In this document: piece by piece, positions 1 to 11,341 of the stretch | How the letters are laid out: each line of letters begins with the position of its first letter | How positions within the stretch are numbered: position 1 is the first letter of the stretch | Source: Zygnema cylindricum | Lineage: Eukaryota; Streptophyta; Zygnematophyceae; Zygnematales; Zygnemataceae | Direction of reading: 5' to 3' | Assembly (NCBI GenBank): GCA_037447655.1 | Contig: JBBHKE010001966.1 | Coordinates: 292,757 to 356,756, forward strand | Length of the DNA stretch: 64,000 bases | Notes under the pieces: generated by a model | Seen by the model: only the letters and a program-made list of their open reading frames with translations | What the model was told of the DNA's origin: nothing | The model's database searches: none | Made by a program: the position numbers and the translations under genes

Positions 1-1059
1 CTGACCAAGCTTCTTCAGGTGTAATATCTTCCAGACAAGTACTAGGAGAACGGTTTTTCAAATAAAATGTAGTAAGGATAGCTTCAGCCCATAGGTTTTG
101 ATTCAAGTTTGCACTATGTACCAAACAACGTGCAATTTCTACCAATGTTCGTTTAAGTCTTTCTGATACTCCATTTTGCTGCAGACCATAAGCTACTGTG
201 AATTCTTGTTGTACCCCCCAAGATTTACAGTTTTCCTTAAAAGCATTGGAGGTATATTCCCCCCCATTATCCGACCTTAAAATCTGGATCCGCTCTCCTG
301 CCTGATTTTCTACCATGGTTTTGAACTCTCTGAATTTCTCAAGGGTTTCTCCTTTGGATTTCATAAAATACACCCATACTTTTCTAGTGCACTCATCTGT
401 AAACGTGAGAAAAATGTAAACGTGATGAAAAATCTAGAACCTCTAGGACTTAAAGGGTGAGGACCGCTCTAGTCAGAATGAATAAACTCCAGCTTCCTTC
501 TATTTTTGGGTTCATCATCTTTATGAAAAGGAAACCTTCTTTGCTTACCTTGAGCGCATCCTTCACACACCTTAAGGTTGTCTTTAGCGTTGACGTCCTC
601 AAGTCCTCTAACCATCTTCTTTTCAATGAGTCGTTTAAGATTGTGCTCTCCCAGATGACCAAATCTTTGATGCCATAGCTCCAAAGTTTGTGCTTCTTTG
701 CTGAAATTCATCTGTGCATCTTCATCATCTAAACGTAGAGCAAAAAGATTCCCTTCCGGATATCCAAGAGCGATTAGCTTTCCCTTACTTCTGATTTCAC
801 ATCGTTCATTTTTCCTTTTCTCAAATTCGACTTTTAGTCCACTCCTCACAGCATGCATAACACTAAAAAGATTATGCTTTAAACCTGGTAAGTATAAAAC
901 TTCTTTTAAATGGCCTTTATGGCTACAAGTATCACAGTATAACTGCAACTTAACCTCGCCCATTAGACTGGTTTTTAGAGTTTTATCATCTGTTAGTACA
1001 ATCTGTCGAGGATTGTGTAATGGTGTGAGAGAAGTAAAAATGGGCTTATCATTGCACAT
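1..1059 (-). pseudogene. Copia 1 pol fragment: gag-pre-integrase and integrase
   Basis: The upstream part carries a gag-pre-integrase zinc-binding pattern (LWHQRFGHLGEHNLKRLI, then CEGCAQGKQ about 40 residues later). The rest reads as the integrase core: ILRSDNGGEY holds the second catalytic Asp and QNGVSERLKRTL the catalytic Glu. Integrase inserts the cDNA copy into the genome. The reading frame shifts near position 460, so the polyprotein is not continuous. The protease region at about 1060-1250 is poorly preserved. The fragment is cut by the window edge. Confidence 0.85.
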
Positions 1060-1277
1060 ATGATGAGACGCTCTAGAGTCTATAAGCCATTTGCTTTCTG
1101 AGCATTAGACTGTGTGAGAAAAAGTTCAGTCTCATCTTGAATATTCATGGCAAATGACTGTTTGTTATGTTTGTTTTTGTCTTTGTTACGACCAACTAAA
1201 GACTTATGACTTGGTTTTCCACAACTATAACAAACACATTTTTTCTTGAAGTTTTCAGTTTCTTTCTTTTTGAATCT

Positions 1278-1976
1278 TCAGTCAACATTCTGATGATTGG
1301 TTTGATGATTGGTTTTGCCACATATAGCACAAGCAGTTGCTAGCTCTGTGCGTCTTACCAACTGTTTGCCTTTAGCATAAAGAGCTGCATCTGACTCTTT
1401 TTCCTCCTTTTTTTTAATTTCAACTTCTTCCAGAATGAGATGTTGACATACTGCATCAATGTCTATAGTAGGTTGATGTTTCAATGTCGTGATCATCATA
1501 GCATACTGTGATGGTAATGACCTAAACAGTGTGAGGGTCAAATCATCATCATTCAGTTTTGTGCCGACTGCGGCTAATTGTAACTTAAGCTCTTTCAGTC
1601 TATTAATACGGGTTTCTATAGTATCTCTATTTTCCATACTAAAGTCCAGCAATTTGATTTTTTATTGCATAACATTGGACGGATTAGTACGCTCATGTAC
1701 AAACCTTAGTCTATCCCATATAGCCTTAGGTTTATCCAACTCAACTATGTGTAAAAGTTTACTGTCTTCCACTGCTAGAAAAATTAATGTCGCTGCCTCT
1801 TCTTCCCTTTTATCATATCTTTCTGCCTTTTGGGCTCCTGTAGGTTTTTTTTCAGTGCTACAATACCCCAGTAATTCTTAAATTTTAGAATTCTGGTCAT
1901 CTTAGCTTTCCACAGTAAACAATTACTACCATTAAATTTTTGGATGTCTGTAATTTTACCTAATGCTTTGATACCA
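1278..1976 (-). pseudogene. Copia 1 gag (capsid) fragments
   Basis: Two pieces in different frames make up a copia-type gag. The N-terminal piece has the gag signature KFNGSNCLLWKAKM. The second piece is UBN2-like (RINRLKELKLQLAAVGTKLN, then LFRSLPSQYAMMITTLKHQP), followed by the start of a zinc knuckle (CAICGKTNHQTNHQN). Gag packages the element RNA into virus-like particles. A frameshift around 1660-1780 separates the pieces. No clear Met follows the primer-binding site, so the original start is uncertain. Confidence 0.8.
1965..1976 (-). promoter_or_regulatory. Primer-binding site (initiator-Met tRNA) of Copia 1
   Basis: The minus strand reads TGGTATCAAAGC directly after the LTR end CAACA. 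This is one mismatch from TGGTATCAGAGC, the usual complement of the plant initiator-Met tRNA 3' end in copia elements. It fixes the element strand and the LTR inner edge. Confidence 0.85.
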
Positions 1977-2540
1977 TGTTGAGATTCAGAAAAAGTGGCC
2001 ATAGGATCGATCAATTACAAGACAGGAAGCTAAGGAAAATAATTCTCTATATGAGAAAACAAAGCATTATTACCGAACAAGAAAGAAGATATATTAATTA
2101 CACGACAAAATAAGCAGTCAGTACAAAAATAGCTGCAGGAAAAAGTTGGAGATAATCATTCAGTAGATTGATGATTAATTTTCAATGTCCAGCATGCGTA
2201 CATTTTATATTTGTGAATGACGTAGGTACTACGCTACTTGTGTTTCACGTAAAGGAATATAATCCTAACTTGTGAACTACTTAATCAATTCAACGGTCGT
2301 AGTTCACTACGTGACATACAGTCCAAATCTGGGACGACTTAACTTGCCGTACAGTACAAGTAGACGACTACGTTTCATCAAAACTTTACGTCTACGCAAA
2401 GTATGCTTGACGTCTAAACAAATTTAACTTGACGTCCATGCAAAATGTATCTTCACGCCTAATCAACCGTACAGGACCCCGGTTGATTCTTTCTCACGCA
2501 ACTTTGACTTACTTTGACTTCTGGTCCTTCGCAAGAAATA
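1977..2540 (-). other. Probable 5' LTR of Copia 1 and flank, outer edge not resolved
   Basis: The inner LTR edge at 1977 is clear from the adjoining primer-binding site. The outer edge (TG on the minus strand) could not be placed because the partner LTR is outside the window. The stretch holds repeated ACGTC/GACGT motifs and no gene. Kinase-like homology begins just after it, so Copia 1 may lie inside or next to the A1 gene copy. Confidence 0.5.
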
Positions 2541-2544
2541 GACA

Positions 2545-3095
2545 CAGAATTCTAAAGAGGGAGCACCCGTGGTGGTCCTTGTTTTGCAACCTCCCATCGA
2601 CGTAGCAGCCATGGCATGGAAGATGATGATGTGGTTGAAGGAGGGGAGGGAGGGAGCTTAAAGGATAAGATCAAAGAAGGTTTGGGTTGTCAGGATTGTT
2701 GTCGGATAGCAAACCAAGTAGCGCTTGCAGTGATGTACCTTAGAAGAAAAGGTTTTTGTGTACCGATGGCCTTTGAAACAGTATTTCTGGATGAAAATGA
2801 CAACAACAAGCTTGTTTACCTTCCGTCCCTTCCAAGATTTAGGTTTGAGTGCTACTCTTTTGCCAGGATGCTAAGAGAAATGGTGATGGGACCATTGTTG
2901 GATTATTATGTCACGCCACAAGCTGATCTGAAAGCTAAGCTCGACCCTCTTGTCAAAGGATGGCCGTACGATGTGATTGAGGAACTCACTCAACTCAATG
3001 CAAATTGTTTAATACGACATGTGGAAGATGACGTCACATCTATGGAGAAAGTGGTAGGAGATATGGACCGCACGAGTAAAATGTCAAACAAGTAG
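2545..3095 (+). pseudogene. A1: pseudokinase module (type I), internally deleted
   Basis: This is a paralogue of the type I pseudokinase exons at 19.5, 47.8 and 52.2 kb. It begins with the beta-strand segment APVVVLVLQ and reaches an MAW motif. It then jumps to VVEGGEGGSLKDKI, so about 30 codons covering the helix C and SHPHVAKVIGW region are missing. The remainder is readable: CCRIANQVALAVMYLRRKG, the substituted catalytic loop, PQADLKAKLDP and the final helix MEKVVGDMDR. The usual exon end DQ followed by GTNAGG is replaced by a stop close to a GGTGAG. Downstream DNA matches the intron that follows A6, interrupted by Copia 2. It is a dead copy. Confidence 0.75.
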
Positions 3096-3285
3096 GTGAG
3101 CTATCCTCTTTTCTTCTCTAGTCCTAACTAAGGCCAAAATGATATGTGGAAACCCATGTTGTTGTCTACAAGAAAATATTCTTAAAGTTGTTGAAGGATT
3201 AGACAATATTTCAAAGTTGAAGGAGGCTAAGAATGCAAACGGAGTTGTTGGAAATGCAACCACATTATAATGGGAGGCAACTGCT

Positions 3286-3336
<51 letters not shown>

Positions 3337-3383
3337 GGGTGGGGGGGGGGGGGGGGGGGGGGAGGACAAAAGTGGGAGATTCT
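3096..3383 (+). other. Relic of the intron that follows type I A modules (left part)
   Basis: The block matches the intron after A6. Shared pieces include the stretch around ATTCTTAAAGTTG, GATAAGAATGCAAA-like and CACATTATAATGG-like segments and AGGCAACT. It ends at the Copia 2 target site ATTCT, and the match continues at 9417 on the other side of the element. No gene is seen. Confidence 0.6.
3286..3362 (+). repeat. Poly-G tract
   Basis: A run of about 77 bases is almost only G, broken by AGGGT. Proline-rich reading frames on the other strand here are artefacts. The tract length may be unreliable in the assembly. Confidence 0.9.
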
Positions 3384-3813
3384 AGTAAGGATCGAATAAC
3401 ACAAGGATGGAAGAAAGACAGGGTATGAAGCGGAAGCAAAAGATACCAAGAAGAAGACACTCTAGCAAAAGACAAGTATATTTCACCGAAAGTTTTCCCC
3501 TTACAAAGATTAGTTTTCCCCCAAACGACTAAGTCCTAAATACCTTCTCACGAAACTAACAAGTATTACACAATCGCACGTCGTACAAAAGTACACGCGC
3601 GAACCAATCAAAAATATAGTACTATCGATACTACATAAAGTACGTCGTATTATACGAAACAAATGTATTGTCGTACAGAACTAAAGCACTACGCACGCGA
3701 AGCTGCACCAAACTATATTCAACTAAACCAATCACACCACGCCACACGCAACTACATAAATTCTATTACGACGCTCAACATAACTGAGACGTCGTTTCAC
3801 AAAGAATGTAACA
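3384..3813 (-). repeat. 3' LTR of Copia 2
   Basis: The terminus reads AGTAAGGATC on the plus strand (T to A change from the family start TGTAAGGATC), and the other end is TAACA. Next to it, on the element strand, lies a purine tract AAAGAGAAGGGGGT that would prime plus-strand synthesis. It is about 430 bp, against about 632 bp in its partner. Confidence 0.9.
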
Positions 3814-3842
3814 ACCCCCTTCTCTTTGTGAAAACCCCCTTC

Positions 3843-6800
3843 TTAAACTGAAAATAATCCTAATTTAGGTCTACCCCGTAAAAGTACTTCGTAGACCGCC
3901 GCTTTAGTCAACATATCTGCGGCCTCCTCCAAAGTCGACACGTATAAGAACTCGATTTCCTTCGCGACGACCAAATCTCGTACGAATTGCCAATGGATGC
4001 GTATGTGTTTTGTTGGCTTGTGAAAGACCGGATTTTTCACAAGCACCATCGAGCTCATGCTGTCAGTGAAAATTTGTAGACAACCAATTAAAACGCCCAA
4101 CTCACCGAGCATTTCCTTGATCCACACCGGCGCCTTTGTCGTATGACACGTTGACATATATTCAGACTCCGTGGAACTTAGCGCAATCGTAGGTTGGAAC
4201 CGCGAACTCGACGATACTGTCGCGCTGCCCAATATGAAAGCGTATCCTGACGTGGATTTTCCACTGTCGAAATCTTCTCCCCAATCTGCATCGCAATAAC
4301 CGATACATTGCAAAGAGTCTCGTTCCGATTTATATACCAATCCGTACTCGATCCTACTAACCAAATAGCGAAGTATTCCTTTCACCGCCTCCCAATGATT
4401 CTTTTTTGGAGCATTACAATAACGACTTACAACTGACTCTGCCGCCGCAATATCCGGACGCGTACCAACACTCAAGTACATTAAACTACCAACCGCTTCA
4501 CGGTATGGTACTGAAACATTAACTTCCTCTTCGTACTTTCTGTACTGTACTTTTGGATCAAATGGCGTCGAGACAATTTTCGCGCCAATCATACCAAATC
4601 TAGCCAAGATCTCAATACAGTACTGAGCTTGACTTTATCTAATTACATTCTCGCTGGACCTTATGACTTCTATCCCCAAAATGTACCTTACTTCTCCAAG
4701 ATCTGTCACTTTAAAATGTATGCTAAGGTACTTTTTTAATTTATGAATAACAAACAACGTGTCACTAATCATTAGGAAGTCATCGACATACAATGAAAAA
4801 ATAATTCGGTCCTTTCCCTCTCCTTTCACATAAACTCCGGAATCCGAAATTGTATGAACAAAACCATAACTAGTAGGTACCTTGTGAAGACGAAGGTACA
4901 ATGTCCTCGGCGCTTCTTTTAATCAGCACCAGGATTTTCGCAGCCGCCATACTTTTCCTCCTTTTGAAGGCACACCCTCGGGCACCTTCATATAAACCTC
5001 CTCTTCTAACTCTCCATTTAAAAAGGCCGTTTCTACATCCATTTGATGTATATGCTTATTCCCCGCGGCCGCAATAGCAATTATTATTCTCAAAGAATCA
5101 AACTTAACAACCGGTGCATAAGCTTCCAAATAATCAACCCCCTCTACTTGTTGAAAGCCTTTGCACACCAATCTAGCCTTATATTTAATTATCTTCCCCG
5201 TAGCACCAGTTTTTGTTTTAAATATCCATTTAGCATCAATCGCCTTCTTCCCCTCTGGTAAACTCATCTCCTCAAAAGTTTTGTTATCGATAATGGATTT
5301 TAATTCTCTCTTTTACGCTGGTTTCCATTTATCCTCCCAATCCATAGAACTTCATGCCTCGGCGTAAGATTGGGGATCGCCGGGCATATTCTCGGTCAAT
5401 GATTGCTACATAATAAATGCCTCCTCCGAGGCGGCTGAAATAAAGTAATTGGAATTTTCGACATTTCCCCCTTTGTGATCAAATGACAACCGATCCAGTT
5501 TTTTCCCCTTTGTCTCATGTTGACTCCTTTTTAATGGAATTTCATTTACTTTTTCTTTTGCGGATATTTCAATTTCGGGTTCTTCCTCGTGGAAAAAAGC
5601 ACTCGGAGATTTAGAACTTTTAGATCGGCGAGTGTCCGAAGACATTCGGGATTTTTCACTTCGGATCTCGTCAAAATTAATTAATTCCGGATTAGTTTCG
5701 GAATTAGCTTTCCCCCTCTTAACATTGACGACCGGATCCGCCTCATTGTCGAAATCCGACTCATTGAGGTGAGGAAAAGAGAGAGATTCATTCACTTCAA
5801 GAAAATCATGATTAGTAGAGGATTTTTCGGAACAAGAGATAGCAATTTTAAGATCCTCACGATAATTAACATTACGACTCTCTTCAATTACATGACAAAT
5901 TAGATCATAAACTCCGTATAAACTCCCTTTGGAGCTATACCCCAAAATATTCCCGACCAACTACGAGAAGAAAATTTACCGCGTCGTTTTATCGATTTGA
6001 TGTACACCGTCGCACGGCACCCCCAACTTCACAAATGATGTAATGAGGGCTTTCGACCATACAAAAGCTCATGAGGAGTCTTATTGCCTGAAATAGAGGT
6101 AAGTCGACGGTTACAAATGTAGTTGGTCGTTAAGATCACATCCCCCCACAAATACACTTTTTTTCCCGATCCGTGAATCATCAAGCGTACCATTTCTTAA
6201 AGAGTTTGATTTTTGCGCTCGGCAATTCCATTCGATTCCGGTGAGTAAGATGCCATAAACTCTTGCTTAATCCCCCATTTCTTACAATAAGAATCAAATG
6301 CCTTAAACTCCCCGCCATTATCAAATCGAACCGCCTTTAAAATTCTCTCACATTGTCGCTCAGCCATAACATGCCACTCCTCAAATTTCACGGATGCATT
6401 GAATTTATTTTTAAGCAGATATACCCATGTGAATCTTAAATAATTGTCGACAATAACCAATATATATTTATTCCCCCCCAAACTCTCAGACTTGACGTCA
6501 CCACAAAGATCCGCGTGTACTTTTTCAAGTGGCTGCGCTGACCGAAAAATCGTTTAGTAGGATGGGGTTTGAGGATCTGACGCCCTTGACTACATCTGTC
6601 ACAACCGTTGACTTTTCCTCCTGACGTCAGATCTAAGCTGCGCGTGCAACCGGCTTTGATCATACGTTTCAGAATTTGTTATGACGTATGGCACATTCGA
6701 TTAAGTGTCAGATCCCCCTTGATTTCGGTGATTTTTCCAATGATGCCGTCATGATGACGTTTTGGCTTTGGACGCTTCCATAAATGACGGCTATGGAATG

Positions 6801-7206
6801 CGTCGGACACTTCTACCACTCCGATCGTAATTCCATCAGGTCGTACAATTTTGATTGTAGAATCTCCCAAGGCTTACACACTCACGCTAGATCTCTAGAT
6901 TTGGGGTACGCTCAAAAGATTCGCTGAGCCGCCCGGAATATAAAGCACGTTCAACTGTTGGATCTCAAAGATTCGCTCAGATCCATTTAGATCTAGCGAA
7001 ATCAAGTCAAGTCGTATGGTACCAACTGTACCAATAGAAATAACTTGACCACTAGCGACGGTAATAATTTTCGGTACGGTCAAAGCGCACATTTCATCGA
7101 AAAGTGTGCCGTCCGTACATACGTGATGCGAAGCGCCGGAGTCAATAATCCACTCTTTGTCGTTTTGCGTTTCGAATGACGTAGTTTCGTTTGTGACACT
7201 TAGCAT
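3843..7206 (-). pseudogene. Copia 2 pol: protease, integrase, RT, RNase H (frameshifted)
   Basis: Protease is marked by WIIDSGASHHVC near 7150, with the catalytic DSG intact. Integrase shows DNGGEF and SPESNGIAERKNQTL near 6200-6330. RT shows WIFKTKTGATGKIIKYKARL, QMDVETAFLNGEL and the YVDD catalytic box near 4780. RNase H shows [29 protein letters not shown] and NPVFHKPTKHIRI. The region falls into at least seven pieces in different frames. It is non-functional as a single polyprotein, although most catalytic residues are still visible. Confidence 0.9.
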
Positions 7207-7332
7207 GGAAAAAATAATCGGACCTTCGTCCCTCTCATCATTCTCCCCAACGCAGTGTCCATGGCCGCCGAATCGGCCGCCATGTCCACCGCGCCCCCCT
7301 CTATCAAATCGACCTCCACCATGTCCACTAAA

Positions 7333-8725
7333 TCAGTCGTTGCCGTCGGCGGCACCGACGCGACCGCCGCCGCCCTCAGATCTTGCGTAGCATCGGGGAC
7401 TAATGTGTCCCCATTTCCCGCAATAATGACATTGCTTCTCCTTATCCGGGTAAGAGGAGGAAATATTGTTGTTCTTTGGTCTAAAATAGACCGCAGAAGC
7501 AACCCAAACTATCATGCAAAAAGCTAAGCAAAAATAGGTCGACGAACAATCATATGAAATGCATCCTCCATATGCGTACACAGACGCAACTCCCCCTTCC
7601 TCTAGATCCGCCTCCTCTTCCTCTTCCCCCGCTTCCTCCATGGAGAAAATTTAGATCTGCGGGTTCTTCGGAGGATTCATTCAGAGATCCACCCGAGGCC
7701 GAAGCTTTAGGAGGACCCCCACGATTTCTCTCGGTGGTCTTAAGATAATTCACGATAAATTTGTAAGTTGGATTCGTTTGCGCCCAAAGAATTTCTTTGA
7801 GGTAAGTGAGATTATCGGGTAAAGCATTGATGAGACCGATCACTTTATCCTCCTCGATGATAATCCAGCCGTTATTCGAGAGTTGCTCCACAATAATATT
7901 ATATCGCTTGATAGCATCATCGATCGATTCGTTAGACTTTATTTTAAATTGAATAAAGTTTGTGTTAGCATATTGTCCCTTATTTTGGAGTCCCTTCTCA
8001 AATTGACCTTCGAGCGCTTTCCAACACTCATGCGCCGTATCTCGGGTAAGAAAATGATCATGCACCGAAGCGGTACACGATTGCATGAGACCGGTGATAG
8101 CGGCAAGATTTTTCTTCTTCCAAAGGCGGCGAGCCTTCGGATCCTCGATCGGCATCTTTTCCTCCCTGTTCACGATCTTCCAAAGGTGACGGAGGATGAA
8201 TTGAGCTTTGATGTACTTCTTCCAAATTTGGTAGTTAGATCTGTTAAAAAGGACGATCTTCTCCGGCATAGAAGGAATAGGTAACTCGTCATGGGATTCA
8301 TATTCTAGATCCGAATCAATCTTGATCACAAATTTCCCCTTTCGGAGAGCCTCCTTCAAAACATCGTCAACCTCGACCCCTCCATCCGAAGCGATCTCCA
8401 AAGAATCCAAGATCGGATCCTCATCCACCTTGAATTTTCCCTTTCGATTTGCATCTGAGATCCGTTGATCTACAAGAGTGAGAAAGCCATCAAATAACTC
8501 GTTGAGGCGATCTTCGGTTAACACTACCCCTTCATTCTTCTCTTCCTCTCCTTTTGGAAGTGGGTTGGAGGGAGAAGCCTCTTCAATAGCCTCTCATCCG
8601 AAGCCGAAATCTTTCACACACTGATCTGGAGATGAATCGGCTAGATCTGGCTGATCCGGTGGATCCGGATTAGGAGCCGCAATAGGAGAAGGTGTAGATG
8701 AAGACTTCTTCTTTTTTCCCCCCAT
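7333..8725 (-). pseudogene. Copia 2 gag (nucleocapsid)
   Basis: The start Met is inferred from the conserved MGGKKKK shared with Copia 3 and 4. The capsid part contains FNRSNYQIWKKYIKAQ, LMQSCTASVHDHFLTRDTAH and IKRYNIIVEQLSNN. It is followed by a glycine/arginine-rich segment and one visible zinc knuckle CHYCGKWGHISPRC. A stop around 8595 and frameshifts near 7600 interrupt it. Gag binds and packages element RNA. Homology with the other gag copies makes the call secure. Confidence 0.85.
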
Positions 8726-8770
8726 GGCGGCAAGACTTGCCTCCTTGATATCTCTTAAAGGAGCACACGA

Positions 8771-8782
8771 GCTCTGATAATA
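8771..8782 (-). promoter_or_regulatory. Degenerate primer-binding site of Copia 2
   Basis: The minus strand reads TATTATCAGAGC, two bases off TGGTATCAGAGC, two bases inside the 5' LTR. The same position is TGGTATCGGAGC in Copia 4 and TGGTATTGGAGC in Copia 3. Confidence 0.7.
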
Positions 8783-8784
8783 CT

Positions 8785-9416
8785 TTTAAGGATCGAATAA
8801 CACAAGGATAGAAGAAAGACAGGATATGAAGCGGAAGCAAAAGATAGCAAGATGAAGACACTCAAGACAAATATATTTCATTGGAAGTTTTCCCCTTACA
8901 AAGATTAAATTTCCCCCAAACGACTAACTCCTAAATACCTTCGCACGAAACTAACAAGTACTACACAATTGCACGTCGTACAAAAGTACACGCGCGAACC
9001 AATCAAAAACATAGTACCACCGAAACTACATAAAGTAAGCGGTACACCTTGAATCGTTATTAGCGTATATAAATTATTAGTGTTAAGAAAAAATTAGCGT
9101 CATTCATTCTAAATTAGTGCCAGGAGACGTGGCAGATTATGGTCCATGTTCTTAAATAGTGTAGTTTATTATATTTAAGGTATCAATTTCAAAATTTTGG
9201 GGTGCCGATATAGCGTACATAAGGCTAATAACGATTTACGGTCTGTACGAAACAAATATACTGCCGTACAGAACTAAAGTACCACGCACGCGAAGCCACA
9301 CCAAACTATATTTAACTAAACCAATCACACCACGCCACACGCAACTACATCAATTATATTACGACGCTCAACAGAACTGAGACGTCGTTTCACAAAGAAT
9401 CTAACAATTCTGAAGT
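8785..9416 (-). repeat. 5' LTR of Copia 2, with a MITE inserted
   Basis: The LTR matches the left LTR over its whole length except for an extra block of about 200 bp, which is MITE copy 1. It starts TTTAAGGATC (family TGTAAGGATC) and ends CTAACA, next to the target duplication ATTCT. Confidence 0.9.
9045..9243. mobile_element. MITE copy 1 (CACCG family) inside a Copia 2 LTR
   Basis: The ends read TACACCTTGAATCGTTATTAG and CTAATAACGATTTACGG, an imperfect terminal inverted repeat. The interior shares AAAAAATTAGCGTCATTCATT, GACGTGGCAGATTATGGTCCA and a ggtgccg block with copies 2-6. It is absent from the partner LTR, so it inserted after Copia 2 did. Confidence 0.8.
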
Positions 9417-9700
9417 CTGAGCTCTAGCAAGCAAGCTGAGCTCCAGCGCAAGCAACAAGTCCCCTCCTACCCTTACCTCCACCAAAAGAGTTAAGTGAAA
9501 ATATAAAAATCAAGTCATAACAAAAAAACAACAAAAAACTACTTATGTGGGAACAAGTCCGCAAGCAGCAAGTCCCCTCCTACCCTTAACTCCACCAAAA
9601 GAGTTGATAGAAAATAGAAAAATCAAGTCATAACAAAAAAACAACAAAAAACTACTTATGTGGGAACAACTCCGCAGGGATAAAATCGCCCCCCTTTCTT
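9417..9700 (+). other. Relic of the intron after A1 (right part)
   Basis: After the second ATTCT the sequence resumes as GAAGTCTGAGCTC, CAAGCAAGC and CCCCTCC, as in the introns after A6 and A10. Copia 2 therefore sits within a former intron. No exon is recognisable downstream before the 3' flank of G1. Confidence 0.55.
9449..9677 (+). repeat. Two-copy tandem duplication, period 113 bp
   Basis: CCCCTCCTACCCTTA, CAAGTCATAACAAAAAAAC and ACTACTTATGTGGGAACAA each occur twice at a spacing of 113 bp with few differences. This is a recent local duplication within the old intron. Confidence 0.85.
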
Positions 9701-10617
9701 TTGCCCCCATTTCTCATCCGTACAGCACATTGACCACCTTCACATGCCCTATCGGTACACCCAACACTACACCCACCCCGCTCTCCCAAACTTCCCCAAA
9801 AAAAAAAATGAGCCGAAGCCGGTTATCCATTTTTATCAGGAATTCTTGAATTTTCAAAAAAAAAAAAAAAGGGTCAACTTTAAAACTCAATTGGGAAGGT
9901 GAAAAATAAACGGCTTTCTGTTTGTTGTTTCGGTTTTGGAGTCTTTTGAATGCTCCTTGATGTCTTCAATTTTTGGATGAAAACTAATTTTTTCATATTG
10001 AAGAAGAGTCAACAACCATGACTGTTTCTTGACGGATCTCGTTCAAACATTAATTTTTAATTTGGATGAGAATTTTTAAATTGAAGGAATTTGAACCAAC
10101 TGTAATTTTTGTTGTGCTTTGAATGGAAATATAAAAATACAGACACTGACGACTATACATCACTAATGTTCTAAAATGTTGGGTGGAAGTACTATAGATA
10201 AATGTTTATAACTACATCACAGGAGAACGACAAGAAATAAGATAGGTTGAGTCTCAACATATGTACACCTATGGAATCAAGGCATTTATTTGTATCCCTT
10301 GGCTATGGGAACGTACTTCACAAGTGTACTTCTACCAACCAAGGATTTTCTATATACCTTTTGCCTATAGAGACGTACATAGCAAATGTAATTTTACCAA
10401 TCAAGCATTAAACTTATTAACCATTTTTCGACAAGTGTTGAAGGAAGGCAATAAAGGTACTAAATTAACCTGTTGTTCAAATGGCTGACGAAATGCTCCT
10501 AGTCGGGCCACAAGTCTTTTGAACGAGCACCGGCAAAATACCGTTTTCAGCAATTATTTTGCTGAAAACTAATGATGACAACCACCGATAGTACAGCTAC
10601 TAGCGGTGTTATACCCC
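9700..10617 (-). other. 3' flank of locus G1, no gene
   Basis: There is no coding region. Positions 10240-10617 resemble the DNA downstream of C2 (28.3-28.6 kb, minus) and C3 (58.7-59.0 kb, plus). Shared pieces are CTATGGAATCAAGGC, ACGTAC with poly-pyrimidine, and the CAACAGG/GCTGACGAA block. The duplicated unit therefore includes about 400 bp of 3' flank. Confidence 0.6.
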
Positions 10618-10770
10618 TCAAACTTCATTACCATACTTCTTCTGAAGCTTAATTGCTTTCATATTTGATGTTGTGGCCTCCTTCGCTAATGACTTCACCT
10701 TCTCCAGGTCATTTCCCTTCAATGCCTTCTCTATTTCTTGCCACTTTTCCAAAGCCTGCACTCGCAGATT

Positions 10771-11091
10771 TTAACAGAGAGCCATAATCGGTTCCCTAAC
10801 TTTCTCTAATGCTTTGTGCACATGAACTTCCATAGTTTTGGTTTCGGTTATTTTAATTTCCAACGAATTCAGCCTTATCTGTAATTCTGCCTCCTTCTCA
10901 TTCTCTTCCTTCACAGCCTGCCCGAAAAGCTTCAGATCATCGCAAAGGCGTATGAGGTCTTTAAATTTTTGTAAGCTCGCTGCTGTCGACACTTCTCGCG
11001 TCAGTTTTGACAACTTTATTTTAAAAATTTCTGCACGCTCCTGAACATTCGCCAAATCCTGTCGAAGCTTCTCCTGTGCGGCAACCAGTAT
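10771..11091 (-). CDS. C1: coiled-coil exon of G1, truncated by a stop
   Basis: The exon begins after a TTTCCAG acceptor with ILVAAQEKLRQDL and is phase 0 with B1. Its sequence is charged and heptad-like (QERAEIFKIKLSKL, EENEKEAELQIRLNSLEI), as expected of a coiled coil that could mediate oligomerisation. A TAA after PIMALC ends the frame. Beyond it the same frame continues with recognisable family sequence (NLRVQALEK, LEKVKSLAKEA) to a TGA at 10618. About 50 residues present in C2, C3 and C4 are therefore lost. As the stop is in the last exon, a shortened protein may still be made. Confidence 0.75.
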   Translation of the reverse strand: MLVAAQEKLRQDLANVQERAEIFKIKLSKLTREVSTAASLQKFKDLIRLCDDLKLFGQAVKEENEKEAELQIRLNSLEIKITETKTMEVHVHKALEKVREPIMALC

Positions 11092-11341
11092 CTGGAAAGC
11101 CAAAGTATAAGTTAAGCTTAGATTTCCAGGTGAGGATAACTATTCTGCACCCAATAAATTTTCTTCCATGCCCAAAAATATTGTCTGCATAGAGAGAAAA
11201 GAATGAATGTTCTACAAAGCAATGCTGATGAGATCTTGCGAAGAGATTATGGTTTTTATGTCTGCAAAAACTTCAATTAAAACAATTAACACTGCTTCAA
11301 TACTCTTTTACAACCCTTTACATCTAAAAACAAGATTTTAC

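Larger units (their letters stand above)
1..1977 (-). mobile_element. Ty1/copia retrotransposon 1, left part outside window
   Basis: This is the 5' half of a copia element read on the minus strand. Its 5' LTR appears to end at position 1977 (TGTTGAG on the plus strand, so CTCAACA on the element strand). A primer-binding site follows directly, then gag, gag-pre-integrase and integrase, which run off the window edge. Reverse transcriptase and RNase H would lie to the left. Gag and pol are broken by several frameshifts, so this is a decayed copy. It is unrelated at sequence level to copia elements 2-4. Confidence 0.9.
3384..9416 (-). mobile_element. Ty1/copia retrotransposon 2, full span with TSD
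   Basis: The element is bounded by related LTRs and flanked by a perfect 5-bp target-site duplication, ATTCT, at 3379-3383 and 9417-9421. On the minus strand the order is 5' LTR (right), degenerate primer-binding site, gag with CCHC knuckle, protease, integrase, RT, RNase H, purine tract and 3' LTR (left). The order protease-integrase-RT-RNase H is the copia order. Many stops and frameshifts break it. The right LTR carries a MITE, which accounts for its extra length of about 200 bp. The LTR family is shared with Copia 3 and 4. Confidence 0.95.

Noticed and set aside
3084-3475. Proline-rich reading frames on the minus strand
   Set aside because: They come entirely from the poly-G tract and share no motif with any gene.
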